Of a stretch of 12,026 bases of DNA, positions 1 through 7,719 are shown piece by piece (the first letter of the stretch is position 1; every line of letters starts with the position of its first letter). The position numbers were made by a program, and so were the translations under genes. The notes below the pieces were generated by a model that did not search any database, was not told where the DNA came from, and saw only the letters and a program-made list of their open reading frames with translations. Location: positions 1 through 12,026 of the forward strand of contig NZ_JANJXQ010000081.1 of assembly GCF_024708915.1 (NCBI RefSeq). The letters are read 5' to 3'. Source of the stretch: Thiobacillus sp. (lineage in GTDB: Bacteria > Pseudomonadota > Gammaproteobacteria > Burkholderiales > Thiobacillaceae).

Positions 1-1182
1 ATGACCGACGACATGGAGGTGTGCGGCTGCAACGGCGTGTGCAAAGGCGACATCGTCAAGGCGATCCGCGAGAAAGGCCTGTTCACGCTGGAGGATGTGA
101 GGAAGCACACCAAGGCATCCTCCTCGTGCGGCTCGTGCACCGGTCTGGTCGAGCAGATTCTCGCGGCGACCGCGGGCGGCGATTACTCGGCCGCGCCGAA
201 GGCCAGGCCGGTATGCGGCTGCACCGACTACACCCACGAAGCCGTGCGGGCGGCGATCCGGCAGAACAGGCTGCTGACGATTCCGCAGGTAATGAACTTC
301 ATGGAATGGCGCACGCCCAACGGCTGCGCCTCCTGCCGCCCGGCGCTCAACTATTACCTGATCTCCACCTGGCCAGGCGAAGCGGAGGACGATCCGCAGT
401 CGCGCTTCATCAACGAACGCGCCCACGCCAACATCCAGAAGGATGGCACCTATTCGGTGATCCCGCGCATGTGGGGCGGGCAGACCACGCCGGCCGAGCT
501 GCGGCGTATCGCCGACGTTGCCGAGAAATATGCCATCCCTTCAGTGAAGGTCACCGGCGGGCAGCGCATCGATCTCTTGGGGGTGAAAAAGGAGGATCTG
601 CCGAAAGTGTGGGCCGACCTCGATATGCCGTCCGGCCATGCCTACGGCAAGGCGCTGCGCACGGTGAAGACCTGCGTTGGCAGCGAGTGGTGCCGTTTTG
701 GCACCCAGGATTCGACGCAGATGGGAATCGACCTGGAGAAGGTGTTCTTCAAGATGTGGGCGCCGCACAAGGTCAAGCTCGCGGTATCCGGTTGTCCGCG
801 TAACTGCGCCGAGGTCGCGATCAAGGACGTCGGCATCATCGGCGTCGATTCCGGCTGGGAGATCTACGTCGGCGGCAACGGCGGCATCAAGACCGAGGTC
901 GCACAGTTCCTGGTCAAGGTAAAAACCCCCGACGAAGTACTTGAATACACGGGGGCGTTCCTGCAGTTGTATCGCGAGGAAGCGCGCTACCTCGACCGTA
1001 CCGTGCACTACATCGAGCGCGTCGGCCTCGACACGGTGAAAAAGAAGATCCTCGACGACAACGAAGGTCGGCACGCGCTGTACGAACGCCTGCTGTTCGC
1101 GCTGTCGGTCGAACGCGATCCGTGGGTCGAGCGCGCCAAAGAGGGCAAGCTCAAGCATGAATTCGAAACTGTCGACGCATAA
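1..1182 (+). CDS. nirB: NADH-dependent nitrite reductase large subunit, C-terminal part (5' end outside window)
   Basis: This is the catalytic half of cytoplasmic siroheme nitrite reductase, which reduces nitrite to ammonium with electrons from NADH. Two BFD-like [2Fe-2S] modules come first: C8/C10/C43/C46 and C72/C74/C109/C112. A ferredoxin-like half-domain (about 146-210) follows, and then the siroheme/[4Fe-4S] domain with C225-x5-C231 and C265-x3-C269; by family knowledge the last cysteine bridges to siroheme iron. The N-terminal FAD/NAD(P)H domains are absent because the frame is open at base 1. NirB is normally over 800 residues, so the Met at base 1 is an internal codon, not the start. 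nirD follows after 9 nt in the same operon. All cluster ligands are present, so the enzyme looks functional. Confidence 0.95.
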   Translation: MTDDMEVCGCNGVCKGDIVKAIREKGLFTLEDVRKHTKASSSCGSCTGLVEQILAATAGGDYSAAPKARPVCGCTDYTHEAVRAAIRQNRLLTIPQVMNFMEWRTPNGCASCRPALNYYLISTWPGEAEDDPQSRFINERAHANIQKDGTYSVIPRMWGGQTTPAELRRIADVAEKYAIPSVKVTGGQRIDLLGVKKEDLPKVWADLDMPSGHAYGKALRTVKTCVGSEWCRFGTQDSTQMGIDLEKVFFKMWAPHKVKLAVSGCPRNCAEVAIKDVGIIGVDSGWEIYVGGNGGIKTEVAQFLVKVKTPDEVLEYTGAFLQLYREEARYLDRTVHYIERVGLDTVKKKILDDNEGRHALYERLLFALSVERDPWVERAKEGKLKHEFETVDA

Positions 1183-1191
1183 GGAAACGAC

Positions 1192-1524
1192 ATGAACCAA
1201 TGGACCGACATCCTGGCTGTGAACGACATTCCCCGACTCGGCGCGCGCGTGGTGCGCCATGGCAGTCTCGACATCGCCGTGTTCCGTAACGCCGAAGACG
1301 AAGTATTCGCACTGGAAGACCGCTGCCCCCACAAGGGCGGCCCGCTGTCGCAGGGCATCGTCCACGGCAGGAAAGTCGCCTGCCCGATGCACAACTGGAA
1401 CATCGAACTCGATTCCGGCCGCGCTGTCGCGCCGGACCAAGGCTGCGCGCGCGAATTTCCCGTCAAGGTCGAGGATGGACGCGTGTCGCTGGATCTGTCC
1501 GCCGTCGCGGACGTCGCTGCCTGA
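1192..1524 (+). CDS. nirD: nitrite reductase small subunit, Rieske-type NirD
   Basis: A 110-residue NirD, the small partner of NirB in NADH nitrite reductase. A single Rieske-like domain fills the protein. The ligand pairs C45-x-H47 and C64-x2-H67 (in CPHKGG and CPMHNW) are both intact, as in Rieske proteins that bind a [2Fe-2S] cluster; some enterobacterial NirD proteins lack these ligands, so a cluster-bearing form is likely here. The start at 1192 is 9 nt after the nirB stop and has an AAGGA ribosome binding site at 1181-1185 overlapping that stop, which implies translational coupling. Length is normal for the family. It is the last gene of the operon, as a hairpin follows. Confidence 0.95.
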   Translation: MNQWTDILAVNDIPRLGARVVRHGSLDIAVFRNAEDEVFALEDRCPHKGGPLSQGIVHGRKVACPMHNWNIELDSGRAVAPDQGCAREFPVKVEDGRVSLDLSAVADVAA

Positions 1525-1544
1525 TCGCGTTCCGACTGTTGTGT

Positions 1545-1570
1545 TGCCTGCTCATCGGCCAAAGCAGGCA
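1545..1570 (+). terminator. probable intrinsic terminator after nirBD
   Basis: TGCCTGCT (1545-1552) and AGCAGGCA (1563-1570) form a perfect 8-bp stem around a 10-nt loop, extendable by two G-U pairs in RNA. It starts 20 nt after the nirD stop. The downstream tract (GTTGTTGG) is only partly U-rich, so termination strength is uncertain. No gene was recognised in the rest of the gap to 1812. Confidence 0.5.
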
Positions 1571-1812
1571 GTTGTTGGTCCGGCTTGGCCAGCAGCTCCC
1601 GACCCAAAGTGGTCATTCATGGGGTTGAACATATGTCTCTTGATTAGGCTCGTCATTGCCTCTTCTCGGCCATCTTGCGCTTGCGTTAAGCCGGCCCGCT
1701 GAACGAGTGCGGCGATGGGCCCCGGCGTAGAGTCCAGCAGGCCGGCTGGTTCAACCCGATGACTGACTCATCCTGCCACGCTTGATTTTGTTAAAGTCTT
1801 TTCGCATTCCTA

Positions 1813-3237
1813 TTACATGAACATCCGATAGTCGTAGACATCGTTCACGATGTCGGGTGACTGCTTCACCACTTCAGCGAAGACCTGCGAATACACGAGC
1901 GTTACCGGCAGCGTCTTGTATAGCGTGTTGTTGTTCCAGTCGACCTTTGTGAGGGCAAGAATGCTCGCGCATGTCGCATGCCATCCACCAGCGCCGGAGA
2001 AACGGCGCAGCATTATCGGATTGGGGAGAGGTTTCAGCGGCGCCTCCTTGAAAACCGGTTGATTGGGTTTCTGCTGATTGATGCCATGGATGGCTCCTTG
2101 CGTCCAAAGTAGGCACTCGTTTTCGGTGAGCGGCTGGTAAAGGCCGCGATCAACGGAATATCCGGCAGGGGCCGCGTTCTTGTTCCATTTGTTCGGTCCG
2201 TCAATTTTTAACCCATACCAATTGGTTCTGCGCGCGATCTGAACTAGTTCTATTTCCATCTTCGATCCGAAAGCATCGAACGCGCCCTGGATTTCATCCT
2301 CGGTGAAGTGTGTCGTCTTGTGGACATAGATTTTCTTCGGCAAGCGCCCGTTGTGTGAGTTCTGATAAAGCAGCAGGCTTCTCGATAGCACTGACTGCAT
2401 CTCTTGATACGTCAGGTAAGGATTGCCCTTGCGATCGGTCGTGTACTCGCGCGTATCGTAGGCAATGAACTCGAAGCCGGTGCCGTCCGGATCGAAGACC
2501 TGGCTGCAACAGGTGCTGTATTCCACGCCGTTCTCAAGTTTCTTGATGGCGTAGCTAAGTCCGATATATGCCTCGTCCTTGTCCCAGTCAGAGAGCTTCC
2601 ATGGAATGCCGTTTGCCTTTGCATAAAGGGCGACGCTCATCCCCCAAGCGACCTGCGCACGGCACGTGCGTTGGAACATGCTGTCGTTGATGATCTGGAT
2701 CGGAATGTTAAGCGGAGCGACCTTCGCTTTGATTCTGTCGTGAAGATTGAAACCTTCGTACAGATAAGACGCCTTCCAGGCGGCAGGCAAGTGGACGATC
2801 AGAACGTCAAACGTGTGCTTGAGTTTTTGCAGCGGAAGGATGGCCTGCAATATCAAGTCAACTAGCCCAGTGCCGTTTCCGGCAGCGGCCAAGGCGTTGC
2901 ACTCATTCGGGGTGGCAATGCGTAAGACGTCAGTCGCCTGGACAAGTCGCGCGCGAAAGACTTTCTCAAACCCTTCGTATGCGATGTAGTAGTTGGGGGC
3001 TTCACGCACCTGCTGCTTGTTGATCAATTCATTGGCGAGCGCATCAAGCTTGGGAAGGAGATCGTTGGGCGCGAGGTAAGCAAGGCGAACCAGTTTTGGT
3101 GCGCCGATGTCGAGACTATAGGGACCGTAGTCTGTCAGGCCGCGTAGCGGATGAGCGTGGGTTTTACCTCCCGCGAAGAGCAGTTGCGGTTCTGGCAAGA
3201 TGGAATTGGCCGACAGCGCATTTTGGTCATTAGACAT
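1813..3237 (-). CDS. short prokaryotic Argonaute (MID-PIWI), SPARSA subunit
   Basis: A 474-residue short pAgo, the guide-binding half of a SPARSA defence complex. By analogy with characterised relatives it holds a short guide RNA, pairs it with invading DNA and thereby activates the partner SIR2 subunit. There is no N or PAZ domain. The MID region (about 140-215) contains QIIND at 181-185 and the pAgo signature [11 protein letters not shown] at 205-215. The PIWI fold follows. The cleavage tetrad is lost: the first Asp position reads YIGLS (224-228), and the usual HRDG-type segment reads VHKTTHF (305-311), so no slicing is expected. A late LTKVDWNN segment (429-436) is a common PIWI motif. The start overlaps the partner's stop by 8 nt, with only a weak AAAGAG upstream, so coupled translation is likely. 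GC is clearly below that of flanking genes. Confidence 0.93.
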   Translation of the reverse strand: MSNDQNALSANSILPEPQLLFAGGKTHAHPLRGLTDYGPYSLDIGAPKLVRLAYLAPNDLLPKLDALANELINKQQVREAPNYYIAYEGFEKVFRARLVQATDVLRIATPNECNALAAAGNGTGLVDLILQAILPLQKLKHTFDVLIVHLPAAWKASYLYEGFNLHDRIKAKVAPLNIPIQIINDSMFQRTCRAQVAWGMSVALYAKANGIPWKLSDWDKDEAYIGLSYAIKKLENGVEYSTCCSQVFDPDGTGFEFIAYDTREYTTDRKGNPYLTYQEMQSVLSRSLLLYQNSHNGRLPKKIYVHKTTHFTEDEIQGAFDAFGSKMEIELVQIARRTNWYGLKIDGPNKWNKNAAPAGYSVDRGLYQPLTENECLLWTQGAIHGINQQKPNQPVFKEAPLKPLPNPIMLRRFSGAGGWHATCASILALTKVDWNNNTLYKTLPVTLVYSQVFAEVVKQSPDIVNDVYDYRMFM

Positions 3238-5011
3238 TCTTGTCGCTCTTTCTGCTGAACGCGGAGCGCATGCTGATTTGAAATTGCGCAGGATGTTCGG
3301 TGTCTTTGTACGCAGTCACGCTAGCGCCGCCCTTGCCAACACCTCCGAGAAGAATTTCGATCCATGCACTGAGAATGTCGGATGCCTGTTTGTTCCATCG
3401 GTTTATCTTCTTCTTGTAGAGAAAGTCGGTAGCTTCTTCTCGCATCTTGTTCGGAGAAATCCAAACATCAGGTTGCAGAAGCAGCCATAACTGTCCGTTG
3501 CGCTTTTCTACCTTCAGCGAAACGGCTTCTGCCCAGTAGACATCCTTGAGACCAGAAACTTGACCATTAACAAAACCCTTGTGGAGCTTTCCGTCCCGAT
3601 CTGTCCTGGAGAGCGCGTCTCGCAAAGGTTTTAAGGCGTCGCTGTCCGCCTCCTTGTGTTGAGTGATGGCATACCAAGTCTTGCCCTGCTTACGCAGCAG
3701 GAGAGGCTTGTCGGCCACCAACGCGGTCGCGACGGTTTGCTCCACCATCGACTTTAAGTAAGTCGAAGAGTCGATTGCGTGCATCAGATCATCGATCTTG
3801 AGTGACGAAACCGACTTCACGCGTTTCGGCTCGTAAATTTTGGCGAGCTCCTTGCCGTCTCCCCAAAATAGGACTCGATCCGTGTAGCACACCGAGCAAA
3901 GAGGTTGCTTCTCGAACAAGACGCTTTTCAATTGCCCGATATCTAAAGCTCCGTCGTAATCGATCCTGCCGCAGGTGTTTGGAAATCCAATGATCTGAAG
4001 CGCATTCGTGCGAAGCATGGGAAACGCTGTTCCGACGGGAGGCAGCGGAATCTTTACTGGCTTCACTGTGGCACTTCTTACCTTTGCGTCAATCTCCGGA
4101 TTCTTCTCGGCGACCAGTCGCCAGATTTTCGCGAGCATTTCGTCAAACGTACCGGTTTCGACGATGCCGCCTTTGATCCCTTTGCTATGCGCATAGTCCA
4201 TCAGCTCGCGCACGGGCGCTTCGACGCGAGAAATCCGTGTGACTGTCCAGAATAGTCCGTGCGGAAAAGCGTTGTTCTGATCGATGGCTTCGCGGAACAT
4301 CGCCATCACGTTGCCGTCGCGTCCACTATATCCGCTGACAATCATCCCGAAGCGAACAGCGGCGGCCACAAGAGATTGCTGAATTTCACGATCATTGTGG
4401 AGCAGATCGTCAGTGAGATTCTTCACGGTCTGATACCGAAAGTCGCCGTGAACCTTCGCGTAAAACGGAAATCTCTCGGCATTCAACGCCTCAAGCGCGG
4501 CGTACGAGCCTTCAAGATGGAAGGTCGTTAGATTCTTGCCTGTAATTGAGGCGTAAGCAGATTCTACAACCTCGTCGAAGTTGGTTGTGAAGATGATCCG
4601 GGCAAGACCGAGGTGGAGGAGTGCAGCTAGCGCGCGGTGACCGATCGTCGAGGAAATTTTCTCTGTCGCAAGCACTGTATTGAGATACTTCTGCTGTGCT
4701 GCATAGTCTTTCCCGAACAGCAGATCGAAATAGAAGGAATATTCGGCCGGATCCCAAAGGGGCGGAAAGCCTCTGCTGTCCAGGTACGCCTGTATGCGGG
4801 CTTGGACAGATTGATTGCCGACGTCATGTGCAACAACGTCTTGATTTTCCTGGGCACAGTAGTAACGAAGCTTAAGATCCCAAGTTAGGTCTGTTGCAGT
4901 CGGAAGGCCGGAACTGCGTGACGCCCCAGCTCCGAGAAACCACATTAGCTGCTTCCCTGTTTGGGAGACATGTTGGCGGAAGTCGATTTCCTTGATCTCT
5001 GGCACCGGCAT
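3230..5011 (-). CDS. SIR2-APAZ protein, NAD+-hydrolysing effector of SPARSA
   Basis: A 593-residue effector. The N-terminal SIR2 domain (about 15-300) has the NAD-binding motif FLGAGAS (25-31), TTNFD (142-146, catalytic-type N144), VHGD (187-190, H188) and SGYSGRD (226-232). The rest (about 330-593) is the APAZ region, which in relatives stands in for the N-terminal part of long Argonautes and docks the short pAgo. In characterised SPARSA systems, guide-directed recognition of invader DNA turns on NAD+ hydrolysis and causes abortive infection. It is the first gene of the operon, overlapping the pAgo gene in ATGTCTAA. The start at 5011 has AAAAGG at 5022-5027, ten nt upstream. A CxxC pair (C372/C375) lies in the APAZ part, meaning unknown. 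All SIR2 motifs look intact, so the system is probably active. Confidence 0.95.
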   Translation of the reverse strand: MPVPEIKEIDFRQHVSQTGKQLMWFLGAGASRSSGLPTATDLTWDLKLRYYCAQENQDVVAHDVGNQSVQARIQAYLDSRGFPPLWDPAEYSFYFDLLFGKDYAAQQKYLNTVLATEKISSTIGHRALAALLHLGLARIIFTTNFDEVVESAYASITGKNLTTFHLEGSYAALEALNAERFPFYAKVHGDFRYQTVKNLTDDLLHNDREIQQSLVAAAVRFGMIVSGYSGRDGNVMAMFREAIDQNNAFPHGLFWTVTRISRVEAPVRELMDYAHSKGIKGGIVETGTFDEMLAKIWRLVAEKNPEIDAKVRSATVKPVKIPLPPVGTAFPMLRTNALQIIGFPNTCGRIDYDGALDIGQLKSVLFEKQPLCSVCYTDRVLFWGDGKELAKIYEPKRVKSVSSLKIDDLMHAIDSSTYLKSMVEQTVATALVADKPLLLRKQGKTWYAITQHKEADSDALKPLRDALSRTDRDGKLHKGFVNGQVSGLKDVYWAEAVSLKVEKRNGQLWLLLQPDVWISPNKMREEATDFLYKKKINRWNKQASDILSAWIEILLGGVGKGGASVTAYKDTEHPAQFQISMRSAFSRKSDKNV

Positions 5012-5035
5012 TGCGAGCTTACCTTTTATTATGAC

Positions 5036-5071
5036 AGCCTAACCTATACAAAAAACCCCTAGGCCCCCCAA
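5036..5071 (-). promoter_or_regulatory. possible sigma70-type promoter of the SPARSA operon
   Basis: On the minus strand TTGGGG (5066-5071) and TATAGG (5043-5048) are separated by exactly 17 bp, with a predicted start near 5036, ahead of the AAAAGG ribosome binding site at 5022-5027. Both hexamers match consensus only partly, as might suit a low basal level of a toxic system. This is a visual match only. Confidence 0.3.
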
Positions 5072-5376
5072 GACCTTGTATTACCAATGGAAGATTGTCT
5101 TCGCACGGTGCTGGCCGGAAACTTGGGAAAGGTTTCGGGAAGTGCCCGCCATCCAGATTGTCGAGAGGTGTCCGCTTATGGCCAGTAGGCGGCCATTCTA
5201 GCCTGTTGACATCAACGGCCGCAAAGGCCGATCAAGAGACACTCACCGCAACCCACATTTACTTCCGATTCGGGTCGAACGCGGTCATAAACTCCGCTTT
5301 CAGCATGGCTCCGCTCGCAAGAATCGGGAAACAGGCCTGGCCCCACCCCCCATTATTGGACCCAATATTTATTTTC

Positions 5377-5407
5377 AGCCGGCATGTCGATTCCGGCGGG
5401 GCCGGCT
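5377..5407. repeat. 7-bp inverted repeat around the -35 element of promoter P1
   Basis: AGCCGGC (5377-5383) and GCCGGCT (5401-5407) are perfect inverted arms 17 nt apart. They bracket the TGTCGA element and abut the CGTCGT element, so they could be a regulator site. In GC-rich DNA a chance match is also plausible, and the second promoter of this regulon lacks the same arms. Confidence 0.4.
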
Positions 5408-5413
5408 CGTCGT
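5385..5413 (+). promoter_or_regulatory. ECF42-type promoter P1, TGTCGA-N17-CGTCGT
   Basis: TGTCGA (5385-5390), a 17-nt spacer, and CGTCGT (5408-5413) lie 62 nt ahead of the truncated DGPF gene. The same two hexamers at the same spacing recur at 7720-7748. The downstream edge is also shared: CGTCGTGGAGA here against CGTCGTAGAGA there. From memory, published ECF42 sigma factors recognise TGTCGA at -35 and a CGTC-like -10, and an ECF42-type sigma factor is encoded in this cluster. It likely drives the unit from 5476 to 7678. Confidence 0.72.
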
Positions 5414-5475
5414 GGAGACAGCACCCCGGAATCCCACGGCGGTTTGCATCGTATATATAAATACAGGAGAAACCC

Positions 5476-5775
5476 ATGGGCTCCGGCCTCAAGCCGAGCT
5501 CGCAGGGCTGGCGCATCCGCTATGACGGCGATACGCGCACCGTCGTCGACGGCCCCTTCACCGAAACAAGAGAGCTGATTGCCGGCTACACCCTGATCCA
5601 GGTGAAATCGCGCGCGGAGGCGATGGAATGGGCACGCCGCTTTCCCAATCCGGCCGGGCGCGGCAGACCGGCCGAAATCGAGGTACGGCCGCTGTACGAG
5701 CTCGATGACTTCGGGCTGTCGCCGGAAATCGAGCGCATGAAACAGATGGCGCTGGACGGCGGAAATGCCGCCTGA
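5476..5775 (+). CDS. DGPF-domain (YCII-related) protein lacking its N-terminus
   Basis: A 99-residue member of the DGPF/YCII-like family, small ferredoxin-like-fold proteins of unknown function that typically neighbour ECF42 sigma factors. The signature VDGPFTETRE is at 24-33, followed by the usual GYTLIQVKSRAEA strand-helix segment and EIEVRPLYELDDFG near the end. Full-length relatives carry about 40 more N-terminal residues (starting like MRYMLIVKA) that are missing here. Upstream the frame meets a stop (TAA, 5458-5460), and no N-terminal coding remnant was found. Yet a good AGGAG ribosome binding site sits 6 nt before the ATG, as if a deletion had joined the original start region to the gene interior. 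It may be a translated fragment or a decaying pseudogene. It is the first gene after promoter P1; a VOC gene follows after 26 nt. Confidence 0.75.
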   Translation: MGSGLKPSSQGWRIRYDGDTRTVVDGPFTETRELIAGYTLIQVKSRAEAMEWARRFPNPAGRGRPAEIEVRPLYELDDFGLSPEIERMKQMALDGGNAA

Positions 5776-5801
5776 GCCCGGATGTTGCAAGGAGAAACGA
5801 C

Positions 5802-6182
5802 ATGAACAACCCCGTCATCTGGTTCGAACTCTACGTCGACGACATGCCCCGTGCGCGTGTCTTCTACGAGCGCATGCTGGGCGTGACGCTGGAAAAACTG
5901 AACAGCCCGGACAGCCTCGCCGGCATCGAGCTGTGGGCCTTTCCCATGGCCATGGATCGCGGCGGCGCCGGCGGCGCGTTGGTGAAGAGGGCGGGCGTGC
6001 GCCCGGGCGGCGGCGGTACGCTCGTCTATTTCGCCTGCACGGATTGTGCGGTCGAGGCACAGCGCGCCGTCGAAGCCGGCGGCAGCCTGTTCCGAGGGAA
6101 GATGCCCATCGGCGAATACGGCCACATCGCGCTCGTCCACGACACCGAGGGCAATCTTGTCGGCCTGCATTCGATGCAATGA
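5802..6182 (+). CDS. VOC-superfamily (glyoxalase/bleomycin-resistance-like) protein
   Basis: A 126-residue single-chain VOC protein with two beta-alpha-beta-beta-beta modules. The first begins VIWFELYVDDMPRARVFYERMLG (split here as 5-14 and 15-27), the characteristic strand then helix of the fold. The second ends DTEGNLVGLHS (114-124), the usual position of the last metal-ligand strand. VOC proteins include glyoxalases, dioxygenases and drug-binding proteins, and the substrate cannot be read from sequence. AAGGAG (5789-5794) lies 7 nt before the ATG. It is in the P1 unit, between the truncated DGPF gene and the beta-propeller gene; VOC and DGPF genes recur together in ECF42 neighbourhoods. 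No signal peptide is present, so it is cytoplasmic. Confidence 0.88.
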   Translation: MNNPVIWFELYVDDMPRARVFYERMLGVTLEKLNSPDSLAGIELWAFPMAMDRGGAGGALVKRAGVRPGGGGTLVYFACTDCAVEAQRAVEAGGSLFRGKMPIGEYGHIALVHDTEGNLVGLHSMQ

Positions 6183-6228
6183 GCGCGCCATGAGGTGGAA
6201 ATCACGTCCAGACTCCGAGGATGCTGCA

Positions 6229-6264
6229 ATGAGATACACGTTGATGAAGGAGAGCAGACCATGA
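6229..6264 (+). pseudogene. possible relic of a DGPF gene start (11-codon ORF)
   Basis: The short frame reads [11 protein letters not shown] and stops within the next gene's start codon (ATGA, 6261-6264). Its start context GAGGATGCTGCAATGAGAT (6217-6235) matches 16 of 19 bases of the start of the intact DGPF gene (8277-8295). MRYxLM is also how many DGPF proteins begin. It may be what remains of a deleted DGPF gene, or a leader ORF coupled to the propeller gene. Too short for certainty. Confidence 0.35.
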
Positions 6265-7373
6265 GCCGCATCCGTGTCCTGGTGGGAACGCGCAAGGGCG
6301 CGTTCATCCTGATTTCCGATATCCATCGCTGCGACTGGCAGGTGAGCGGGCCGTTCTTCGGCGGCTGGGAAATTTTCCACATCGCCGGTTCGCCGGCCAA
6401 CCCTGACCGGCTCTACGCCTCGCAGACGTCAAGCTGGTTCGGCCAGGTGATCCAGCGTTCCGACGACGGCGGGCTCACCTGGACCCCGGTCGGCAACGAC
6501 TTTGCCTACGCCGGCGACCCCGGCACGCATCTGCATTACGACGGCACCTCGCGGCCCTGGGCGTTCAAACGCGTGTGGCATCTGGAACCTTCGCCGACCG
6601 ATCCTGACACGGTCTACGCCGGCGTCGAGGACGCCGCGCTGTTCCGCTCGGCCGACGGCGGCCAGAGCTGGCAGGAACTGCCCGCCCTGCGCGAACAGCA
6701 GGGCGCGAAATGGATGCCGGGCGCCGGCGGCATGTGCCTGCACACCATCCTGCTCGATCCGGTGAATCCGCAGCGGATGTTCGTGGCGATCTCGGCAGCC
6801 GGCGCGTTCCGCAGCGACGACGGCGGCGCGAGCTGGAAGCCGATCAACCGCGGCCTGCATTCGCAATATATCCCCGACCCGGAAGCCGAAGTCGGCCATT
6901 GCGTGCACCGCATCGCGATGCATCCGTCGCGCCCCGGGACGCTCTTCATGCAGAAGCACTGGGACGTGATGCGCAGCGACGACGCCGGCGAGTCGTGGTT
7001 CGAGGTGAGCGGCAACCTGCCGAGCGACTTCGGCTTCGCCATGGCGGTGCACGCGCACGATCCGGACACGGTGTACGTCGTGCCGATCCAGAGCGATTCC
7101 GAGCACTACCCGCCCGAGGGCAAGCTGCGCGTCTATCGAAGCCAAAAAGGCGGCAACGACTGGGAGGCGCTGACCGACGGCCTGCCGCAGCAGCATTGCT
7201 ATGTGAACGTGCTGCGCGATGCGATGGCGGTCGACGCGCTCGATCCCTGCGGCGTGTATTTCGGCACCACCGGCGGGCAGGTCTACGTCTCCGCCGACGC
7301 GGGGGATCGCTGGCAGGCGATCGTGCGCGACCTGCCGGCCGTGCTGTCGGTCAGCGTGCAGACGCTGCCCTGA
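6261..7373 (+). CDS. BNR/Asp-box beta-propeller protein (sialidase-like fold), function unknown
   Basis: A 370-residue cytoplasmic beta-propeller protein with six Asp-box-type turns, S-x-D-x-G-x-x-W, at about 67-74, 130-137, 185-192, 239-246, 294-301 (degenerate, SQKGGNDW) and 344-351. The repeats fill the whole chain. Such proteins are annotated as exo-sialidase, glycosyl-hydrolase or WD40/YVTN/BNR-like, but Asp boxes are structural, and no sialidase active-site arginine triad or secretion signal was recognised. Enzyme activity is therefore not claimed. The start chosen is ATG 6261 with AAGGAG at 6247-6252; the frame is open upstream to a GTG at 6195 without good support. The MoaD-like gene begins 2 nt after its stop, so the two products are probably made together and may work together. 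Confidence 0.88.
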   Translation: MSRIRVLVGTRKGAFILISDIHRCDWQVSGPFFGGWEIFHIAGSPANPDRLYASQTSSWFGQVIQRSDDGGLTWTPVGNDFAYAGDPGTHLHYDGTSRPWAFKRVWHLEPSPTDPDTVYAGVEDAALFRSADGGQSWQELPALREQQGAKWMPGAGGMCLHTILLDPVNPQRMFVAISAAGAFRSDDGGASWKPINRGLHSQYIPDPEAEVGHCVHRIAMHPSRPGTLFMQKHWDVMRSDDAGESWFEVSGNLPSDFGFAMAVHAHDPDTVYVVPIQSDSEHYPPEGKLRVYRSQKGGNDWEALTDGLPQQHCYVNVLRDAMAVDALDPCGVYFGTTGGQVYVSADAGDRWQAIVRDLPAVLSVSVQTLP

Positions 7374-7375
7374 TC

Positions 7376-7678
7376 ATGGCCACGGTGCGTGTCGTCCTGC
7401 CGTATCACCTGTACACGCTGGCGCACAGCGATGCCGAGCTCGAACTCGACGTCCCCGGCGCGGTCACGCTCGCCGCCGTGCTCGACGCGCTCGAAGCGGC
7501 CTGCCCCATGCTCGCCGGTGCCGTGCGCGACCGCGCGACGGGGCAGCGCCGGCCGCTGGTGCGTTTCTATGCCTGCCAGGACGATTGCTCGAATCTGGCG
7601 ATGGGCGCGCTGCTGCCCGAAGCCGTCGCCACAGGCCGCGAGCCGCTGATCGTCGTCGGCGCCATCGCAGGCGGCTAA
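7376..7678 (+). CDS. MoaD/ThiS-like ubiquitin-fold small protein with C-terminal Gly-Gly
   Basis: A 100-residue protein with the beta-grasp pattern of MoaD/ThiS sulfur carriers. It has an N-terminal strand ([10 protein letters not shown], 3-12), [14 protein letters not shown] (31-44) as the typical T-x-x-x-L-x-x-L helix, and a C-terminus ending VVGAIAGG at the last residue. In MoaD and ThiS the terminal GG is adenylated by a MoeB/ThiF-type E1 and then carries sulfur as thiocarboxylate, or in some lineages is joined to proteins. No E1-like or molybdopterin gene is seen nearby, so it would depend on enzymes encoded elsewhere. It starts 2 nt after the propeller gene stop and ends the P1 unit. 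The internal C67/C71 pair is unusual for the family and unexplained. A dedicated molybdopterin role is unlikely from context. Confidence 0.85.
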   Translation: MATVRVVLPYHLYTLAHSDAELELDVPGAVTLAAVLDALEAACPMLAGAVRDRATGQRRPLVRFYACQDDCSNLAMGALLPEAVATGREPLIVVGAIAGG

Positions 7679-7719
7679 AGCGTCAGAACGATGCAACATA
7701 CAGAAAACGCCTCTCTCGC

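Larger units (their letters stand above)
5012..5475. other. 464-bp intergenic region between divergent SPARSA operon and ECF42 regulon
   Basis: No gene is supported here. From left to right it holds the SPARSA ribosome binding site and candidate promoter (to about 5071), a stretch at 5169-5195 resembling a degenerate intergenic repeat element, an anonymous stretch to about 5370, and the ECF42-type promoter at 5385-5413. An AT-rich tract (5451-5463) precedes the AGGAG ribosome binding site (5465-5469) of the next gene. Confidence 0.6.

Noticed and set aside
1758..1772. GATGA-CTGAC-TCATC inverted repeat downstream of the Argonaute gene
   Set aside because: Five-base arms in a 240-bp gap are expected by chance, and no T-tract follows.
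5028..5033. CATAAT as -10 element for the SPARSA operon
   Set aside because: Transcription would begin at or past the AAAAGG ribosome binding site, and no -35 match lies at the right distance; TATAGG at 5043-5048 fits better.
5159..5164. A third TGTCGA upstream of the DGPF cluster
   Set aside because: No CGTC-like element follows at 16-17 nt, so it does not fit the promoter pattern.
5095..5460. 121-codon open frame on the plus strand in the SPARSA/ECF42 gap
   Set aside because: It needs a TTG start, has no ribosome binding site, resembles no family, and runs across the ECF42-type promoter.
6195..6260. N-terminal extension of the beta-propeller gene from GTG 6195
   Set aside because: The extra 22 residues do not resemble the family, and ATG 6261 has a well-placed AAGGAG with the conserved [13 protein letters not shown] start.
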